Source: Pseudomonadota bacterium
GTDB taxonomy: Bacteria > Pseudomonadota > Gammaproteobacteria > Steroidobacterales > Steroidobacteraceae
Assembly: GCA_023428645.1 (NCBI GenBank)
Contig: JAEYXD010000166.1
Coordinates: forward strand, 1 to 13,184
Reading direction: 5' to 3'
DNA length: 13,184 bases
A model generated the notes under the pieces. The model was not told the origin of the DNA. It worked only from the letters and a program-made list of their open reading frames with translations, and made no database searches. The translations under genes were made by a program, and so were the position numbers. Shown piece by piece: positions 1 to 8,099 of the stretch. Each line of letters opens with the position of its first letter. Positions within the stretch are counted from its first letter, which is position 1.

Positions 1-3000
1 CTTGATAGGTGCGCACCGGATACGCGGGGATGATCGACTGCGAGAGCTTGACGCGATCGGCCGCGCTGCCATCCACCGCTGCCGCGCGGATCTCCCAATC
101 CAGCTTCGGCGCGCCGAGCGGCGCCACCACTGTCCACACGACGTCGCGCGTTTGGCCGGGCGGCAGCTCGACGCGCTGCGCCGGCAAGGCGCGTGCGCCG
201 GCGGGCGTCACGCTCGCATGCACGTCGACCGACAGAGGGCGATCCGTCGTGTTGCGCACCGTGAACGTCGCCGCATACCGGTCGCCCTCGCGCACGAGCG
301 GTGCGAGTCCCGACAGCACCATCAAGTCCTGCGACGTCGCGATCGAAACCTCGCCGCTGCCGAACAAGTGCGGCCCCGCATGCGCGACCGCGACGATGCG
401 GAACGACGACAACGAATCGTTCAATGGCACTTGCACTGCGGCATTGCCTTGCGCATCGAGTTGCACGCGGCCTTTCCACAGCAACAGACTGTCGAACTGC
501 TCGCGGCTGCGATCACGCTCTCGACCACCGCCGCCGCCATGGGGTACGGCCTTGCGGCCGTAGTGGCGTTTGCCGACGACCTGCATTTGCGCGGTCGACG
601 ACCACACTTCGATATCGCGCTCGCCCATCATCGCGCGCAGCAGCTCCCACGAGCGATTCGGCGCAAGCTCCAACAGTGCCTCGTCGACCGCGGCGACCGC
701 GATCTCGGCGTCGGCCGGCAACGGCTGGCCGTTCGCGCGCTCGACGTGGATGTTCACGCTCGCCTGTTCCGCGACCTTGTAGACACCCTTGTCGGCGTTG
801 ACGCGCACGTCGAGCCGATGCGGCTGCCACCCGACGTTGATCTTCGCGACGCCGAGGCGATAGGCGGGTTTGTTGAGATCGACGAGCGCGGTGATTTCTT
901 CCGCGCGGGGCTTCCGCGGTCCGTCGCTGCGCGAGACGCGCCCGCGCACGGCGAGCACCGACACGAAGACATTCGGCGCATAAGCATCCGCGATCGGCAC
1001 TTCGATGATCGGCGCCTCGCCTTTCAGTCGCGTCGTGAAGCTGGACAACACTCCTTCGCGCTCGACCGTGACGAGCGCGGTCGCTTCCCGGAACGGCATG
1101 CGGACTTGGAAGCGCGCGGTGTCGCCGGCCGAGTACTCCTGCTGCTCCGGCAGCACGTCCATGCGGTCGCCTTGCGTGCCGGCGAACCACCAGCTGTCTT
1201 TGCCGACGACCCAGAACGACGTTGTCGCGCCCGCGATGCGCCGCTGTGCATCGCGTGCCTCCGCGCGCACGATGACTTCGCCGCTGATGCCCGGGGCGAC
1301 ATCGCACAGCAGCAGTCCCTGCTCGTTCGTCTCGCCCGCGCACGTCGTTGCGAGGCGACGCGTTTCGCGCGTCGTCTCGTAGGCGTAAAAGCCGCCGATC
1401 AGGCGCTTGCGATACGAATAGGCCGTGGAGCGATACAGCGCGACGTCCACGCGCTCGCGCGCGCGAGGCCGACCGGCAAGATCGAGCACGACGACCCGGA
1501 AGCGCATGCGCTCCATGCTCGCGACCCAGCCGTCCGGACGAATGCCGACGCTGAGCTCGGACGGCACGAGCCGCACGCGACCGGTCGCGGTGAGCAACTC
1601 GCCGTTCGCATCCGCGTATTCGAGCTCCGCGGTCAGCTGCGCAGGTCCATCCAAGGGCGGCAGATTGTCGACGATGACGCGCGCTGAGCCTTCGCCGTCG
1701 AGTGTCACGGGCAGCACCTGCACTTTCGCGGTGTCGGTCGGCACCTCGGCATCGTTGTCGTAGAAGTAGCGGTTGTCGCCAACGACGATGCCTTCCTTCA
1801 CGGCCGCGCCGCCGAAGCGATAGTCCTCGTATCCCGCGTGTCGCAGAGCGCGCGGCTCGACGACGGTGCGCAACTTCGTCGCCAGTCCCGCTGCGCCGCC
1901 GCCGGACATGTACGCGACGTGCAGATCGAGCGCCGCGGATTGCGCTTGCACGAGCGGCTGCGCCGGGCCGATGACACTCGCGCGCATCGACGGCAGCCGA
2001 AACTGCTCGACCTTGAACGTGCCGCTGGGCCACTGGTTCTCGCCATCGGCGATCGAGATCGTGTAGTCGCCGAGCTTTGCCTCCGCTGGAATCCGCCATT
2101 GCGTCTCGGCGATGCCGCCGGCATCGAACTGCGCCGCGAGCTCGTAGGTTTGACCGCTGCCCGAGTGCGCGATCGTGACCTTGCGAGCCTGCGCCGCACC
2201 CTCCGGAACGACGACGCCCTGCGACACGTGACGGCGCAGAAAGTGCTTCATCGAGACAGTTTCACCCGCGCGGAACAGCGCGCGATCGAGCACGGTGTGA
2301 TAAATGCCGGCCGACCATTCACCGCCGGCGCGCAGGCCGAAGTCCGACGGCGTGATGCCCTGGCTCCAGCCCGAGTGCGTGAAGCTGAAGTCGTCGTCGC
2401 GCTGGGCGAACACGAGCAGCGGCGCGGGACTGTATCGGTAGCAACGATCGTTGCCGTGAGGGGAGCCGAACGAGCGATTCAGCATCGCGATGCCGTGGCG
2501 ATTCGTACGTGCTTCGGCAAGCGTGCTGCCGTCGCAGAAGTCCACGACGGTGATCGCCGCGTCCGCCACCGGCGCGCCGGTATCCAGGCGCGTCACCCAC
2601 ACGGATGAGCTCTCGCGTCCCCAATTGAAGTGCACGGCGAGATTCGTGACGAGCGCGGACGTCGCGACGTAGCGCAGCTGATCGCGGCCGAGCAGCGATT
2701 GGCCGAGCAAGCGGCTGCCGATCTCGACGACGTAGAATCCCGCTTGCTTGAGCGGAATGCCGATGACTTCGGCGGGTTTCTGCCCGGCCGGCTTTTGCAG
2801 CGTGAACGTCGTTGTCGAATCGGACGCCTCGAACACGGAGGTCGAGCCGGTGGTCTCGCGCCACACCGAGGTGCGCGTCGAGCGATTGTCGGGGGTCGGT
2901 TGGCGCGCGACGGTCTGCCACTCGCCCTTGCTCGATTCGTGCTCCTCGACGCGGGCCAGCCACTGGACGATCGCGGCCGGATCGGCACCCACGCGCAGCA

Positions 3001-4255
3001 TTTTCGCGGGCAGCTCATCGGGAGCATCGCGCCCCAGTTGCGGTTCGATGTTGCGCAGCGTGACCGGCAGGACGCCGCCTTCCTTCGCTTCGAGAATGCC
3101 GAAGGTCGCCGCGAATTTCGCGAGCGCGGGATAGGCATCGATTCGCAACTCGAGCGGAAAGCGCCCGGCGTTCTCGAGCGTGCGGCCGGCATCGTCGACG
3201 AGCGCCGCGGGCATGCGCACCGAGGCGATCGACTCCTCAGGCAGCGGTGGCACGAACACGATGTGCTCCACCGTCGGTGCGCTCGCCTCGTCGGGCGTCT
3301 GCGGTTGCAGTTCCCTGCCGTCGGCGGTCGCGATTCGCACGCCGAGCGCAAGGGCGCGCGGCACGGGGGCGGAGAACATCACCGTGACGGGTTGCATCGG
3401 CATGCAGCCCGCGCGAGCGTTCGCACGCGTGCATTCAACGCGAGCGGTGAACGCGGGGCGCACCTGGAACGCGAGTGTCTGGTCCTGGCTCGTCGGTACG
3501 CCAGAGACCGTCGTGATGCCGCGGCCCCAATGCAAGCGCACGGGCGTGGCCGCCGGAAGCCGGCGATTGCAGCGTACGACGGCGATCTGCGCTTCGGCTG
3601 CGTCGAGCGCTTCGCCGCGCAAGCGCGCGGTCGTGACCGCGCCTCGCTTCCATAGCAACTGGTAGTACTGATAGCCGAGCGATTCGCGCTCGGCCAGGAC
3701 CGCCTCACGCGCCGTACCGGCGAGCACTTCGAGCGCAATGCGCTCACCGATGGCATCGACGCTGCAGTAAGCGTTCGCTGCGATCGACTCGCGCGACGCA
3801 GGAGCAGCGAGCTTGAGCAGGAACACCTGCTCCTCGTCGATGAATGGCGATCCCTCGTGGGGATAGCTGGCGACGATCGTCGGTCCACCGGTCGTAAATG
3901 CGAAGGAGCGCTTGCCGCCGAGCGCGGCGCCGGCAGCGGTGCGTGAGCCTGCGCGCAAAGTGAACGTGCAGCGCAAGCCCGCGGGGAGATCGGCGTCGAA
4001 GTCGTAAACCCAATTGCGCGCGTCGGCCCAGCGGCCCTGACCCGCGGCACAGCTCACGTCGAAAGGATTGGGCAGGCGCGGATCACCGAGCGTCACCATT
4101 GGCTCGCTGAAGCGCGCGACGACCTGGCGGACATCGCGCATCTCGCCTTCGGGAGAGAAGAACTCGACATGCGGCGGCTGCGGCTCCGCCTGGCCAAATG
4201 CCGTGAAGGCAAGAAGCTGCAGAACCCAACTGAACGTAGCTCGCGCCATTCTCAT
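1..4255 (-). CDS. Alpha-2-macroglobulin family protein, N-terminal 1418 residues (gene runs off the left edge)
   Basis: Bacterial alpha-2-macroglobulins are large periplasmic proteins that trap attacking proteases. I read the whole minus-strand frame from the edge to 4255 and found no stop. The N-terminus (MRMARATFSWVLQLLAFTAF) is a Sec signal peptide without a lipobox cysteine, so the protein is probably soluble, unlike lipoprotein YfhM. Many beta-rich macroglobulin repeats follow. The MG2 signature DRALFRAGET is at about residues 657-666. The end of the bait-preceding domain (AVAAVDEALLEL) leads to a bait-like stretch at about 1239-1262, five glycines followed by an Arg/Glu-rich run. Then come WKGRVQLDAQGNA and PLNDSLSSFRIVAVA, the start of the A2M domain. 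The thioester motif (CxEQ), if present, lies beyond the edge. The family is usually 1600-2000 residues. The start is ATG at 4255; GTG 4258 and ATG 4249 are alternatives, and an in-frame TGA lies just upstream. A pbpC gene often follows in related genomes but cannot be seen here. Confidence 0.93.
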   Translation of the reverse strand, partial: MRMARATFSWVLQLLAFTAFGQAEPQPPHVEFFSPEGEMRDVRQVVARFSEPMVTLGDPRLPNPFDVSCAAGQGRWADARNWVYDFDADLPAGLRCTFTLRAGSRTAAGAALGGKRSFAFTTGGPTIVASYPHEGSPFIDEEQVFLLKLAAPASRESIAANAYCSVDAIGERIALEVLAGTAREAVLAERESLGYQYYQLLWKRGAVTTARLRGEALDAAEAQIAVVRCNRRLPAATPVRLHWGRGITTVSGVPTSQDQTLAFQVRPAFTARVECTRANARAGCMPMQPVTVMFSAPVPRALALGVRIATADGRELQPQTPDEASAPTVEHIVFVPPLPEESIASVRMPAALVDDAGRTLENAGRFPLELRIDAYPALAKFAATFGILEAKEGGVLPVTLRNIEPQLGRDAPDELPAKMLRVGADPAAIVQWLARVEEHESSKGEWQTVARQPTPDNRSTRTSVWRETTGSTSVFEASDSTTTFTLQKPAGQKPAEVIGIPLKQAGFYVVEIGSRLLGQSLLGRDQLRYVATSALVTNLAVHFNWGRESSSVWVTRLDTGAPVADAAITVVDFCDGSTLAEARTNRHGIAMLNRSFGSPHGNDRCYRYSPAPLLVFAQRDDDFSFTHSGWSQGITPSDFGLRAGGEWSAGIYHTVLDRALFRAGETVSMKHFLRRHVSQGVVVPEGAAQARKVTIAHSGSGQTYELAAQFDAGGIAETQWRIPAEAKLGDYTISIADGENQWPSGTFKVEQFRLPSMRASVIGPAQPLVQAQSAALDLHVAYMSGGGAAGLATKLRTVVEPRALRHAGYEDYRFGGAAVKEGIVVGDNRYFYDNDAEVPTDTAKVQVLPVTLDGEGSARVIVDNLPPLDGPAQLTAELEYADANGELLTATGRVRLVPSELSVGIRPDGWVASMERMRFRVVVLDLAGRPRARERVDVALYRSTAYSYRKRLIGGFYAYETTRETRRLATTCAGETNEQGLLLCDVAPGISGEVIVRAEARDAQRRIAGATTSFWVVGKDSWWFAGTQGDRMDVLPEQQEYSAGDTARFQVRMPFREATALVTVEREGVLSSFTTRLKGEAPIIEVPIADAYAPNVFVSVLAVRGRVSRSDGPRKPRAEEITALVDLNKPAYRLGVAKINVGWQPHRLDVRVNADKGVYKVAEQASVNIHVERANGQPLPADAEIAVAAVDEALLELAPNRSWELLRAMMGERDIEVWSSTAQMQVVGKRHYGRKAVPHGGGGGRERDRSREQFDSLLLWKGRVQLDAQGNAAVQVPLNDSLSSFRIVAVAHAGPHLFGSGEVSIATSQDLMVLSGLAPLVREGDRYAATFTVRNTTDRPLSVDVHASVTPAGARALPAQRVELPPGQTRDVVWTVVAPLGAPKLDWEIRAAAVDGSAADRVKLSQSIIPAYPVRTYQ

Positions 4256-4619
4256 CACGCGTCATCCCAACCCTGTCTTTGCGGGCCCGCTTTATGCCCG
4301 CGTGAGGTGAGCGTGACAATCCATTCGGCCGCGATGCGGGCGGAATTCTGATGATTTGTGGCGACAGGGCGGAATGCCCTGCATGGTGAACGAGCGGTTT
4401 GCCGGCGTTATTGCTCGGATTCGGAATGCGCGACCTAGGGGACTAGCGTTTGCTGTGTTGAGTGTGAATGGCGTGTGAACAGGCTCCCGCGACGCAAATG
4501 GCTGCGCATCGAAGACCGGGTCGCGATCTGCGCCCTCGGCGAGAGAGCACGCCGGCGCTTGCGCGCCGGCGCGGCACATACGCGATGGGGAGTCGCGGAT
4601 GTGCGTTTCGATCGTTGCG
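4256..4619. other. Intergenic stretch between TonB receptor and alpha-2-macroglobulin genes
   Basis: Both flanking genes run on the minus strand, so this stretch should hold the end of the receptor transcript and the promoter and leader of the macroglobulin gene. A strong GC hairpin lies at 4550-4571. A smaller perfect hairpin, CAGGGC/GCCCTG with a 5-base loop, lies at 4365-4381, and a 10-base palindrome GCGGGCCCGC at 4281-4290. I could not find a convincing -35/-10 pair. I see no reading frame here with protein-like composition. Confidence 0.5.
4550..4571 (-). terminator. Possible terminator after the TonB-dependent receptor
   Basis: Nine perfectly paired bases (CGCCGGCGC/GCGCCGGCG) surround a 4-base loop, about 50 bases downstream of the receptor stop codon. 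There is no T-run after the stem on the minus strand, only a weak CTCTCTC, so it may be a pause, an RNA-stabilising stem or a non-canonical terminator. Confidence 0.4.
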
Positions 4620-7600
4620 CTAGAAGCGACCTCGCAAACCGACCATCACGGTGCGACCCGACTCGAAGTAGGTGAACGCCGCATTCGAGAACTGCTGATA
4701 CGAACGGCGCGGCTCGTTATCGAGGTTGATCACATCGATCGTGAGCTGCGGGACCATCTCCGGCGCACCGAACATCTCTGTGAAATCGAAGCTCGATGAG
4801 AAGTCGTACTGCGTGTAGTCATCGCCGAACAACTCCGCGCCGATCACGCCCGACTGGTTGCTATTTGGCCCGCTCGTTTGTGAGCCTTGCGAATGCGTCA
4901 CCGAGACGCGCGCGCTGATGCCGTGCTTGTCGTAGTACAGCGTTGCGTTGTAGCTCTCAGGCGGCACGCCGACCGCGATCGCAGGCGCCGCACCCTGACC
5001 CTTCTGATCGATGATCGTGTAGTTCGCCGTGAAGCCGAAACCATCGATTCCGCTCCAGAGCACGCCGAGCGGTTGCACCCAGTTGAACTCGAGGCCGTTG
5101 ATCGTCAGGCGTCCGCTCGCATTCACCAGCTGTCGCAGTTGAACGGTCGCGGCGTTCGGCCCGCCTCGCGAATTGATGCTTTGCTGCTGGTTCGCATTCA
5201 GCGAATCGTACGTGATGCCGTATTGCACGAGACTCGAGAACGGCACTGTCGTGATCTGGGTCTGCGTAAATCCTTCGATTCCTTTACGGAAGGCAGCGAC
5301 GCCGAAATAACCTTCCGCGCCCGTGTAGTACTCGAAGCCGACATCGATGTTGTTCGAGAGATACGGGTCGAGCTCTGGATTGCCGAGATTGACCTGAGTC
5401 ACGTCGTTGTTCTGGATCGACACGCCGCCCAACATGTCGCTCGGATTCGGGCGAGTCATCGTCTTGGACAGACCTGCACGGATGATTGCTTGATCCGTGA
5501 GACTCCAGGCGACGTTCGCCGATGGCAGCCAGTTCTCGTACGTCGAATCGGACGGGACGATCGAGACCAGATCGGGCAACCGCTGGCCATCCGGCAAGGC
5601 CACGTTGGGTGTCGTCACGCGCGAGGTGATCAGCTGATCGGTCTCGACCCAGCGCACGCCAACGTTGTAGCGCAGCGGCTGATCGGCCAGCGTCAGCGCG
5701 CCATTCACCTGTGCGAACAGCGCCGTGATGTCCTCATCGATCGAACCCCATTGCGCAGTGGACGGCGTAGCGCCGACTTCGGGTGCAGCCGCGCGAACCG
5801 CCGCGTAGTTCGAGTCGCGAGCAAACTGCGACCAGTTCACGGTCGCGACGCCATGGCCCGTCGGGCGCAGATAACTCGGAACGGCGCTGTTGGCGATGAG
5901 CGAACCTGCGTACGGCGCACCGAACGTTGGATAGCCATTCACACCGCCGGCAATTTGCGCGGCCGTGTCGCCGCGGCATGGCGGCTGCGAGTTCGGAGCC
6001 AGTAGATAGTTCGCTGGATTGCCACCGCACACCTGCGCCTGCCACTGCCCGTCCGCACCGAAAGGCCGGATGTCGCGCGACAGCTCGTCGTAAGCAGCGC
6101 CCGCTTTCACCGCGAACGAGCTGTCACCCCACGTGAGCGCGAAGCGGCCGCCCATCGTTTCCGTCTCGCGGCGTTCGTCTTGCAGATTGACGCGACCCAC
6201 ATCCACGCCGCCGCGATCGGTGACGAGCCATTGCCAGCTATTCGGATCGTTCAAATCGACGCTCGAGGTGATCTTCGGGATGTCGCCACCGCGATTGCTA
6301 TACGTCACCGTCGAGGTGTCGGAGATGAACAGCACCGTCGATGCCTGCCGCTCGAATTCGCTGCGCGTGAAGTTGCCTTGCACATCCAGGCTCAATTTCT
6401 CGGAGATCTGCCAGGTCATGCCCGGGTTCGTGCCCCAGAACTCGGCTTCTTCCGTGTATGGCCGAAATTCGAGCATGAACTGCGAATTCGGAAACACGCC
6501 GGCGGTCGCGACGCAGCCGTTTGCGCAGTTATCCCGATCGACTTGCAACTGTGTCGGGATCGGTCGTCCGCCCTGGCTGCCTGCGCGGATCGCCCACGCG
6601 ACCGCCTCACGATCGAACTCGCTCTCCTGCTTGCCGTACATGGAATCCAGGAAAAAGTGCAGATTGTCCGTCGGTCGGAATTCCAAGCTGACGACACCGT
6701 TGTAGCGATCGCGATCGCCCTCTTCGAACATTTGGCGGCCGAGCCGCGGAATGACCGCGTTGTCGATCTCCTGAATCGTGCGACCTGGGTTTTGTGCGAG
6801 CAGAAATGCCTGATCGATGGCCGCACCCGGCGTGAGGCCCGCCGCGCGCGTGCTCGCGTTATCGGGAACCGTCGGCGGTGTGCCTGGACCGTTGCCTGCC
6901 GTCGTATTGCAAGGCGCACCGGCGCCGCATTGCGCAGGCGTCAGCGCGAGGTTTGCCCAGCCGATCGTTTCAAATCCGGTCGTTGCAACCTTATTGCGCA
7001 CGCCCGTCACGCCGACGAGTGCGCCGAAGCGATCCCATGTGTTGCTTGCGATCACCGCAGTTCGTGCGCCTTGGCCGTCGGCCTTGCTGTTGTCGGTCCC
7101 TTGAATCGAATACGTCAGGTGCGCGCCTTCTCTATCGAACGGGCGCGACATGCGCATGTTGATCGTACCCGCCGCGCCGCCTTCGACCATGTCGGCCGAC
7201 GGGGTCTTCGACACTTCGAGCTTCGAGAACAGCTCAGGCGGAAACAGGTCGAGCGGCACTTCGCGGTTAGCGCTCGAGCCCTCTTGGGATGAGGTTGCCA
7301 CCGCTACCGGCGCGTTGTTCAGCAACACGCGGGTGAAGTTCGTATTCAAGCCACGAATTGCGACGGTCGTACCCTCGCCGCTGATTTCGCGGCTGATCTG
7401 AATACCGGGAATGCGTTGGAACGACTCCGCAATGTTCGTATCGGGGAACTTGCCGATGTCTTCGGCAAAGATCGAGTCGACGAAACCGACCGACTCGCGC
7501 TTTGCGTCCGTGGAATCTTGCAGACTCTGACGGAAGCCCGTGACGATAACCTCTTCGAGCGGCGCGGAGGTTTGCTGCGCATTCACCGTCATCGTTGTGG

Positions 7601-7670
7601 CCGCAGCGATCACTGTCACTGCAATCGCGTCACGCCGGTTCGACTTAAAGAATGCCTTCGACTGCGACAT
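4620..7670 (-). CDS. TonB-dependent outer-membrane receptor (Xanthomonas/Caulobacter carbohydrate type)
   Basis: This 1016-residue outer-membrane beta-barrel imports a large or scarce substrate using energy from TonB-ExbBD. The signal peptide (about residues 1-31) is cut near VNA-QQ, and the TonB box EEVIVTG follows at 39-45. The plug carries AESFQRIPGIQISREISGEG (81-100) and AIRGLNTNFTRVLLNNAPVA (104-123). The barrel ends in the expected C-terminal phenylalanine (GLRGRF). Closely spaced cysteine pairs (CGAGAPC, CANGC and CGG...PPC) look like disulfides in surface loops. There is no STN signalling domain, so anti-sigma signalling is unlikely. I chose the ATG at 7670 because AGGGGG lies 5 bases upstream and a signal peptide follows directly; the frame stays open to 7793. 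The neighbouring GntR regulator and manD, with a shared operator-like word, suggest a sugar-acid or uronate-containing glycan as substrate. That is inference. Confidence 0.95.
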   Translation of the reverse strand: MSQSKAFFKSNRRDAIAVTVIAAATTMTVNAQQTSAPLEEVIVTGFRQSLQDSTDAKRESVGFVDSIFAEDIGKFPDTNIAESFQRIPGIQISREISGEGTTVAIRGLNTNFTRVLLNNAPVAVATSSQEGSSANREVPLDLFPPELFSKLEVSKTPSADMVEGGAAGTINMRMSRPFDREGAHLTYSIQGTDNSKADGQGARTAVIASNTWDRFGALVGVTGVRNKVATTGFETIGWANLALTPAQCGAGAPCNTTAGNGPGTPPTVPDNASTRAAGLTPGAAIDQAFLLAQNPGRTIQEIDNAVIPRLGRQMFEEGDRDRYNGVVSLEFRPTDNLHFFLDSMYGKQESEFDREAVAWAIRAGSQGGRPIPTQLQVDRDNCANGCVATAGVFPNSQFMLEFRPYTEEAEFWGTNPGMTWQISEKLSLDVQGNFTRSEFERQASTVLFISDTSTVTYSNRGGDIPKITSSVDLNDPNSWQWLVTDRGGVDVGRVNLQDERRETETMGGRFALTWGDSSFAVKAGAAYDELSRDIRPFGADGQWQAQVCGGNPANYLLAPNSQPPCRGDTAAQIAGGVNGYPTFGAPYAGSLIANSAVPSYLRPTGHGVATVNWSQFARDSNYAAVRAAAPEVGATPSTAQWGSIDEDITALFAQVNGALTLADQPLRYNVGVRWVETDQLITSRVTTPNVALPDGQRLPDLVSIVPSDSTYENWLPSANVAWSLTDQAIIRAGLSKTMTRPNPSDMLGGVSIQNNDVTQVNLGNPELDPYLSNNIDVGFEYYTGAEGYFGVAAFRKGIEGFTQTQITTVPFSSLVQYGITYDSLNANQQQSINSRGGPNAATVQLRQLVNASGRLTINGLEFNWVQPLGVLWSGIDGFGFTANYTIIDQKGQGAAPAIAVGVPPESYNATLYYDKHGISARVSVTHSQGSQTSGPNSNQSGVIGAELFGDDYTQYDFSSSFDFTEMFGAPEMVPQLTIDVINLDNEPRRSYQQFSNAAFTYFESGRTVMVGLRGRF

Positions 7671-7675
7671 ACATG

Positions 7676-7681
7676 CCCCCT
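7676..7681 (-). promoter_or_regulatory. Ribosome binding site that fixes the receptor start
   Basis: AGGGGG sits 5 bases before the ATG at 7670. It supports this start over the upstream in-frame ATG at 7793, which would put 41 non-signal-like residues in front of the signal peptide. Confidence 0.7.
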
Positions 7682-7727
7682 GACGTTTATTAGAGCTTCG
7701 AGCAGGCATCCACAGGCCCACTCCCAT

Positions 7728-7768
7728 GACCATATTGGTCCAGCCACTCGTTGTATTTGGCCGGACCA
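7728..7768 (-). promoter_or_regulatory. Cluster of GntR/FadR-type operator-like palindromes upstream of the receptor
   Basis: Read toward the receptor gene, the minus strand has TGGTCCGGCCA (7768-7758), an 11-base spacer, then TGGCTGGACCA (7746-7736). The two centres are 22 bases apart, about two helical turns. A perfect GACCA-TAT-TGGTC palindrome (7728-7740) overlaps the second site. Each 11-mer has one perfect half-site (TGGTC or GACCA) and one degenerate half. FadR-subfamily regulators are known to bind TGGT-NNN-ACCA-like palindromes. The exact word TGGCTGGACCA also precedes the GntR gene. The binding role is inferred. Confidence 0.55.
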
Positions 7769-8059
7769 TAAACCAGAGGCTATTGGGCCGCAAGTGGTAG
7801 CGCTATCGGCTTCGGCGTTGGACTACGGGGCAGGCGCGTATGACGGTTCGGCTTTACACCCCCAGCCTCAGGTAAGACTCAGCAAAAAACCCTGTTATTC
7901 TGGGGTTTCGCGCGACTCGGCGCGTGGCGGTGAACCCTTCGGCACCCCTTTGTCAATAACTTCGGCGCCACGTATGACCCAAGGTGCAGGGCCGCTGCCA
8001 TGGTCTCCGCAGCTGGAACGAAGGCACCGATAGCCCGTGGCATCTCCCACGGCGATGCT
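7769..8059. other. Remainder of the divergent intergenic region between receptor and regulator
   Basis: This lies between the receptor operator cluster and the regulator promoter. It contains a hairpin with a T-run on the minus strand (7884-7908) and a TTGACA on the minus strand (plus-strand TGTCAA at 7950-7955) with no recognisable -10 partner. Reading frames crossing it have no convincing start or protein-like composition. The total gap between the two start codons is 429 bases, long for a simple divergent promoter. Confidence 0.45.
7884..7908 (-). terminator. Terminator-like hairpin with T-run in the divergent region
   Basis: On the minus strand AAACCC and GGGTTT pair across a 10-base loop, and the 3' arm continues into a T-run of six. 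The stem is short and AT-ended, so strength is uncertain. It could insulate the receptor promoter from antisense transcription, or act as an attenuator if receptor transcription begins further upstream. Confidence 0.3.
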
Positions 8060-8092
8060 TATACACTAATCTGGCTGGACCACTTAATAGGA
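8060..8092 (+). promoter_or_regulatory. Probable promoter, operator and ribosome binding site of the GntR gene
   Basis: A -10-like TATACA (8060-8065; TACACT at 8062-8067 is the alternative) precedes the 11-mer TGGCTGGACCA at 8072-8082, which would fall on the transcription start. AGGA (8089-8092) is a ribosome binding site 7 bases before the ATG. No good -35 is visible. An operator at the start point fits autorepression by the encoded regulator; this is inference. Confidence 0.5.
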
Positions 8093-8099
8093 CTCCGCA

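Noticed and set aside
513..2099. Minus-strand frame of 528 codons in the left part
   Set aside because: It overlaps the macroglobulin gene in another frame, has Arg/Ser/Ala-rich composition and carries no motif.
2..3655. Long plus-strand reading frames (2-1687, 1838-2608, 2630-3655)
   Set aside because: They are rich in Arg, Asp and His with no domain signature and lie exactly opposite the alpha-2-macroglobulin gene, whose minus-strand frame is unbroken and full of family motifs. They are antisense shadows of high-GC coding sequence.
4292..4579. 95-codon minus-strand frame in the gap before the macroglobulin gene
   Set aside because: No recognisable motif, no ribosome site, and it runs through the hairpins of the intergenic region.
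4887..7292. Plus-strand frames opposite the TonB receptor (4887-6005, 6180-7292)
   Set aside because: Same shadow pattern; the receptor on the minus strand has a signal peptide, TonB box, plug motifs and a terminal phenylalanine.
7416..8033. 205-codon plus-strand frame across the receptor start and intergenic region
   Set aside because: Its first half is opposite the receptor signal peptide and TonB box, and its second half crosses the operator region with no protein-like pattern.
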